This document shows, piece by piece, positions 11,858 through 14,085 of a stretch of 14,085 nucleotides of DNA; position 1 is the first letter of the stretch; the number at the start of each line of letters is the position of its first letter. The position numbers and the translations under genes were made by a program. A model generated the notes under the pieces. The model worked only from the letters and a program-made list of their open reading frames with translations, was not told the DNA's origin and did not search any database. The DNA comes from CAXBYZ01 sp963980215 (lineage in GTDB: Bacteria; Patescibacteriota; Microgenomatia; UBA1400; CG1-02-47-37), in assembly GCA_963980215.1 (NCBI GenBank), contig CAXBYZ010000020.1, positions 1-14,085 on the forward strand, in the 5' to 3' direction.

Positions 11858-13092
11858 ACACTTCTCCTTAATTTCATGGCCTCAACTACTCGAGAAACCG
11901 CTTTTATATATGCCGCCATTCTTGGCGTTACTTTTCTTTCATTATACACGCTCCACACTTCATCAAAAGCCCTATCCATAATCACCTTCAACTTAGCAAA
12001 CACTTCCGCCTCTTCCCAATAATAGCCCATGTTATTCTGAACCCACTCAAAATAAGACACCGTTACTCCACCAGCATTACAAAGCACATCCGGCAAATCC
12101 ACTACTCCATTTTTATGCAAAATCTCATCCGCTTCTGGTGTCACTGGCCCGTTAGCCAACTCCACTATATATTTTGCTTTTATTTTGCCAGCACTTTCTT
12201 TAGTTATCTGGTTCTCCAAAGCCGCCGGTGCCAAGATATCTACCTTCAGCTCCAACAACTCCTTATTAGAAACCTCTTTACTTCCCTTAAACCCCACCAC
12301 ACTCCCCGTCTTCTCCTTATGCTTCAACACCCCTGCAGGGTCCAACCCTGCAGGCTGATAAATACCCCCCTTGCTATCAGATACTGCCACTATTTTATAG
12401 CCAGCCTTCCTCATGTAATAAGCGTACCAATAAGAAGCATTCCCAAATCCCTGAATCGCCACTGTAGTTCTCTTTTTATTCAACTTCTTCACTTTAGCCA
12501 ACTTCTCAGTCACGAAAAATCCACCCAAACCAGTTGCCACCCCTCTACCTTTAGATCCACCAAGCTCCAAGGGTTTACCTGTAATCACTCCCGGCTCATG
12601 TTTACCGGTTAATTTTTCATACTCATCAAGCATCCAGGCCATAATCTGCCCATTGGTATTTACATCCGGCGCCGGCACATCCACCCACACCCCGATGTCT
12701 TTATAAATAGCTTTCATGTAAGCTCGACTTAATCTCTCAAGCTCACCTTTCGATAATTTTTTTGGGTCTACAATCACTCCGCCTTTCCCGCCACCATAAG
12801 GAATTCCCACTACGCTACACTTCCAAGTCATCCACATAGATAAAGCTTTAACTTCCGCCAAAGACACATTTTGGTGAAACCTAATTCCCCCTTTATGTGG
12901 TCCCACCGCATCATTGTGTTGAGATCGAAAAGCCTTAAATGTTTTATATTTTCCACTATCCATTTTAACTCTCAAATCAACCTTAATAATCTTTTTTGGA
13001 TACTTTAACTCCTCTAAAATTTCCTTTTTTATATCGATCAATTTAGCCACATTTTCCAACTGCTTAACTGCATTTTTATATGGATTAGACAT
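11854..13092 (-). CDS. gdhA: Glutamate dehydrogenase (Glu/Leu/Phe/Val family)
   Basis: The 412-aa protein oxidatively deaminates glutamate to 2-oxoglutarate and ammonium with NAD(P), or runs in reverse to assimilate ammonium. Visible hallmarks are GPHKGGIRFH (64-73), MTWKCSVVGIPYGGGKGGV (88-106, with both substrate-side lysines), VPAPDVNT with the catalytic aspartate, the dinucleotide loop AIQGFGNAS, and the C-terminal CNAGGVTVSYFEWVQN. The length is normal for the ~410-420-aa class. The frame is open to 13197, but ATG 13092 is preceded by GGAGG six bases away and overlaps the end of trxB by 8 bp, so translation is probably coupled. Codons for Q-P-A-G-L-D-P-A-G-V are encoded by a perfect 23-bp palindrome; the length there matches homologues, so it does not look like an insertion. 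Its stop overlaps the ferredoxin start. Confidence 0.94.
   Translation of the reverse strand: MSNPYKNAVKQLENVAKLIDIKKEILEELKYPKKIIKVDLRVKMDSGKYKTFKAFRSQHNDAVGPHKGGIRFHQNVSLAEVKALSMWMTWKCSVVGIPYGGGKGGVIVDPKKLSKGELERLSRAYMKAIYKDIGVWVDVPAPDVNTNGQIMAWMLDEYEKLTGKHEPGVITGKPLELGGSKGRGVATGLGGFFVTEKLAKVKKLNKKRTTVAIQGFGNASYWYAYYMRKAGYKIVAVSDSKGGIYQPAGLDPAGVLKHKEKTGSVVGFKGSKEVSNKELLELKVDILAPAALENQITKESAGKIKAKYIVELANGPVTPEADEILHKNGVVDLPDVLCNAGGVTVSYFEWVQNNMGYYWEEAEVFAKLKVIMDRAFDEVWSVYNERKVTPRMAAYIKAVSRVVEAMKLRRSV
12332..12354. repeat. 23-bp perfect palindrome within gdhA
   Basis: Arms CCTGCAGGGT (12332-12341) and ACCCTGCAGG (12345-12354) with a 3-nt spacer, coding P-A-G-L-D-P-A-G. The core CAGGGT/ACCCTG matches the palindromes at 1500-1520 and 2772-2794. 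It lies in a variable surface segment of the dehydrogenase. Confidence 0.6.
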
Positions 13093-14083
13093 ATTTATCC
13101 TCCAACCACTTCTCAGCATCCAAGGCCGCCTGGCACCCCATAGCCGACGCCGTGATTGCTTGTTGATAATGATAATCCACCACATCTCCCGCCGCAAACA
13201 CTCCAGCTATATTAGTCTTAGTCGCTTCCGGATAAACCATATTTGTCTTAATAAATCCTCTCTCATCAAGCTCTAGTTGTCCTTCAAAAATCTTGGTTGT
13301 TGGCTTGTGTCCAATCGCCAAAAAGACTCCATCTGCATCCATCTCAAATCTTCCGCCCCCGTCACTATTAATAACCGCAGCGGGCGAATACCCTCTGCTC
13401 TCTACTTTGTTATTTTTATTTAGAGGGCGAATGCCCTCCAAAATAACTCCCTCAACTTTACTCTCTCCCAAAACTTCCTTCACTTCCGTATTCCACAAAA
13501 TCTCAATCTTAGGATTATCTTTAGCTCTCTTTGCCATAATTTTTGAGGCCCGAAACTCTTCTCTTCGATGAACTATATACACTTTCTTAGCAAACTTTGT
13601 CAAAGCCATCGCATCCTCAATCGCCGCATCCCCACCACCAATCACAAAAGCAGTTTTCTCTCTATAAAAAGGCGCATCACAAACCGCACACACCGCTACT
13701 CCTCGACCCATCAATTCTTTCTCTCCGGGGATATTTAGTTTAATTGGTTCCGCCCCGGTGGCCACAATCACTGCCCTAGCTTGGTGTTCTTCCTCTCCTA
13801 CCCACACTTTCTTAACTTCCCCAACTAACTCCACCTTACTCACTTTTTTATCCACCAACTCCGCTCCAAATTTTTGAGCTTGTTGACGCATATTCATCAT
13901 CAATTCTGGCCCTAACACACCGTCCTTAGCCCCCGGCCAGTTCTCTACCACCGTTGTGTTCATCAGCTGGCCTCCATGCACTTCACCGGTAAACACCAAC
14001 GGTTTAAGCTCTGCCCTACCAGCATATATTGCCGCCGTATACCCCGCCGGCCCAGAACCAATAATGATTAAATTATGTATCAT
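13085..14083 (-). CDS. trxB: Thioredoxin reductase with a ~25-residue repeat-encoded insertion
   Basis: An FAD- and NADPH-dependent disulfide reductase of the low-molecular-weight TrxR type: FAD loop IIGSGPAGYTAAIYAGRA (7-24), redox pair CAVCDAPFY (C132, C135), NADPH loop VIGGGDAAIEDA (147-158), HRR for the 2'-phosphate (172-174) and the C-terminal FAAGDVVDYHYQQAITASAMG. The active site is CAVCDA rather than the usual CATCDG. It is 332 aa, some 20-25 longer than typical; the excess is residues about 217-241, between GVILE and GGRFEMDADGVFLAIGHKP, and is encoded by a palindromic repeat also present in the ATP-grasp gene. It heads the trxB-gdh-ferredoxin operon. The start ATG is 2 bp from the window edge, so its promoter is outside. 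Confidence 0.94.
   Translation of the reverse strand: MIHNLIIIGSGPAGYTAAIYAGRAELKPLVFTGEVHGGQLMNTTVVENWPGAKDGVLGPELMMNMRQQAQKFGAELVDKKVSKVELVGEVKKVWVGEEEHQARAVIVATGAEPIKLNIPGEKELMGRGVAVCAVCDAPFYREKTAFVIGGGDAAIEDAMALTKFAKKVYIVHRREEFRASKIMAKRAKDNPKIEILWNTEVKEVLGESKVEGVILEGIRPLNKNNKVESRGYSPAAVINSDGGGRFEMDADGVFLAIGHKPTTKIFEGQLELDERGFIKTNMVYPEATKTNIAGVFAAGDVVDYHYQQAITASAMGCQAALDAEKWLEDKYV
13365..13439. repeat. Double-hairpin palindromic element, copy 2 (in frame in trxB)
   Basis: Left hairpin GCAGCGGGC-GAAT-ACCCTCTGC (13377-13398, imperfect) and right hairpin GAGGGC-GAAT-GCCCTC (13423-13438), joined by a T-rich linker. The left flank CTATTAATAACCGC, the shared CTCTCTA and the GAAT loops match copy 1 at 643-712. 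Both copies have the same orientation and are read on the minus strand without stops; the encoded ends E-S-[RK]-G-[YH]-S-P-x-A-x-I-N-S align. Confidence 0.75.
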
Positions 14084-14085
14084 AA

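Noticed and set aside
11516..12022. 168-codon plus-strand frame across the HTH-ATPase end and the ferredoxin/gdh region
   Set aside because: It overlaps three well supported genes in other frames and has no recognisable protein features.
12115..12612. 165-codon plus-strand frame opposite gdhA
   Set aside because: It is antisense to a highly conserved dehydrogenase and has Cys/His/Leu-rich random composition.
13093..13197. N-terminal extension of the glutamate dehydrogenase frame
   Set aside because: It overlaps trxB by over 100 bp, its composition is random-looking, and a GGAGG site marks the ATG at 13092.

Overview
The window looks like a chromosomal segment from an uncultivated bacterium with a small genome, most likely a member of the Candidate Phyla Radiation (Patescibacteria, possibly Microgenomates). 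This is inferred from compact, overlapping genes, the kinds of genes present (a stripped-down 7TM / RimK-like / retropepsin-like cluster, an HTH-ATPase-STAS-like regulator, short orphan acidic proteins) and many short palindromic repeats. The standard genetic code fits, because TGA ends several genes. No rRNA, tRNA, CRISPR array or transposase gene was seen. Most genes lie on the minus strand. The plus strand is strikingly poor in G and rich in C even inside the two plus-strand genes, so the skew appears to be replicative, with the minus strand leading.

Left part (1-2830): a 3'-truncated ATP-grasp ligase with its own apparently leaderless promoter, a small acidic protein of unknown function, the C-terminal remnant of a PIN-domain (VapC-like) toxin, and an AbiE-type IV toxin-antitoxin pair in the order AbiEii then AbiEi. 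A 21-bp palindrome sits between the AbiEi gene and the PIN remnant, supplies the AbiEi stop codon, and is flanked by 5-bp direct repeats.

Middle (2837-6268): a plus-strand SAM hydroxide adenosyltransferase gene whose last ~80 bp is repeated 1404 bp further on. The two copies bracket one orphan gene of 428 codons, and the copies differ almost only at synonymous positions. A second orphan gene (402 codons) follows.

Right-centre (6349-10511): a RimK-like ATP-grasp ligase fused to a retropepsin-like (RimK-associated) protease domain, and a 7TM protein of the '7TM_transglut' type. Together they form a reduced version of a known peptide-tagging membrane system. Next come a soluble histidine kinase and a membrane-anchored DsbA-like thiol oxidoreductase, co-directional and 12 nt apart.

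Right part (10560-14083): an HTH + GHKL ATPase + STAS-like regulator preceded by three TTTACAATTA repeats, and a tightly overlapped trxB-gdh-ferredoxin operon on the minus strand.

The most unusual feature is the load of short palindromic elements. One type is a ~70-75 bp double hairpin with GAAT loops, inserted in frame in both the ATP-grasp gene and thioredoxin reductase. A second type is a ~21-23 bp palindrome with a CARGGTY core, found in coding, stop-codon and intergenic positions. They resemble, by analogy, the in-frame palindromic elements of Rickettsia.
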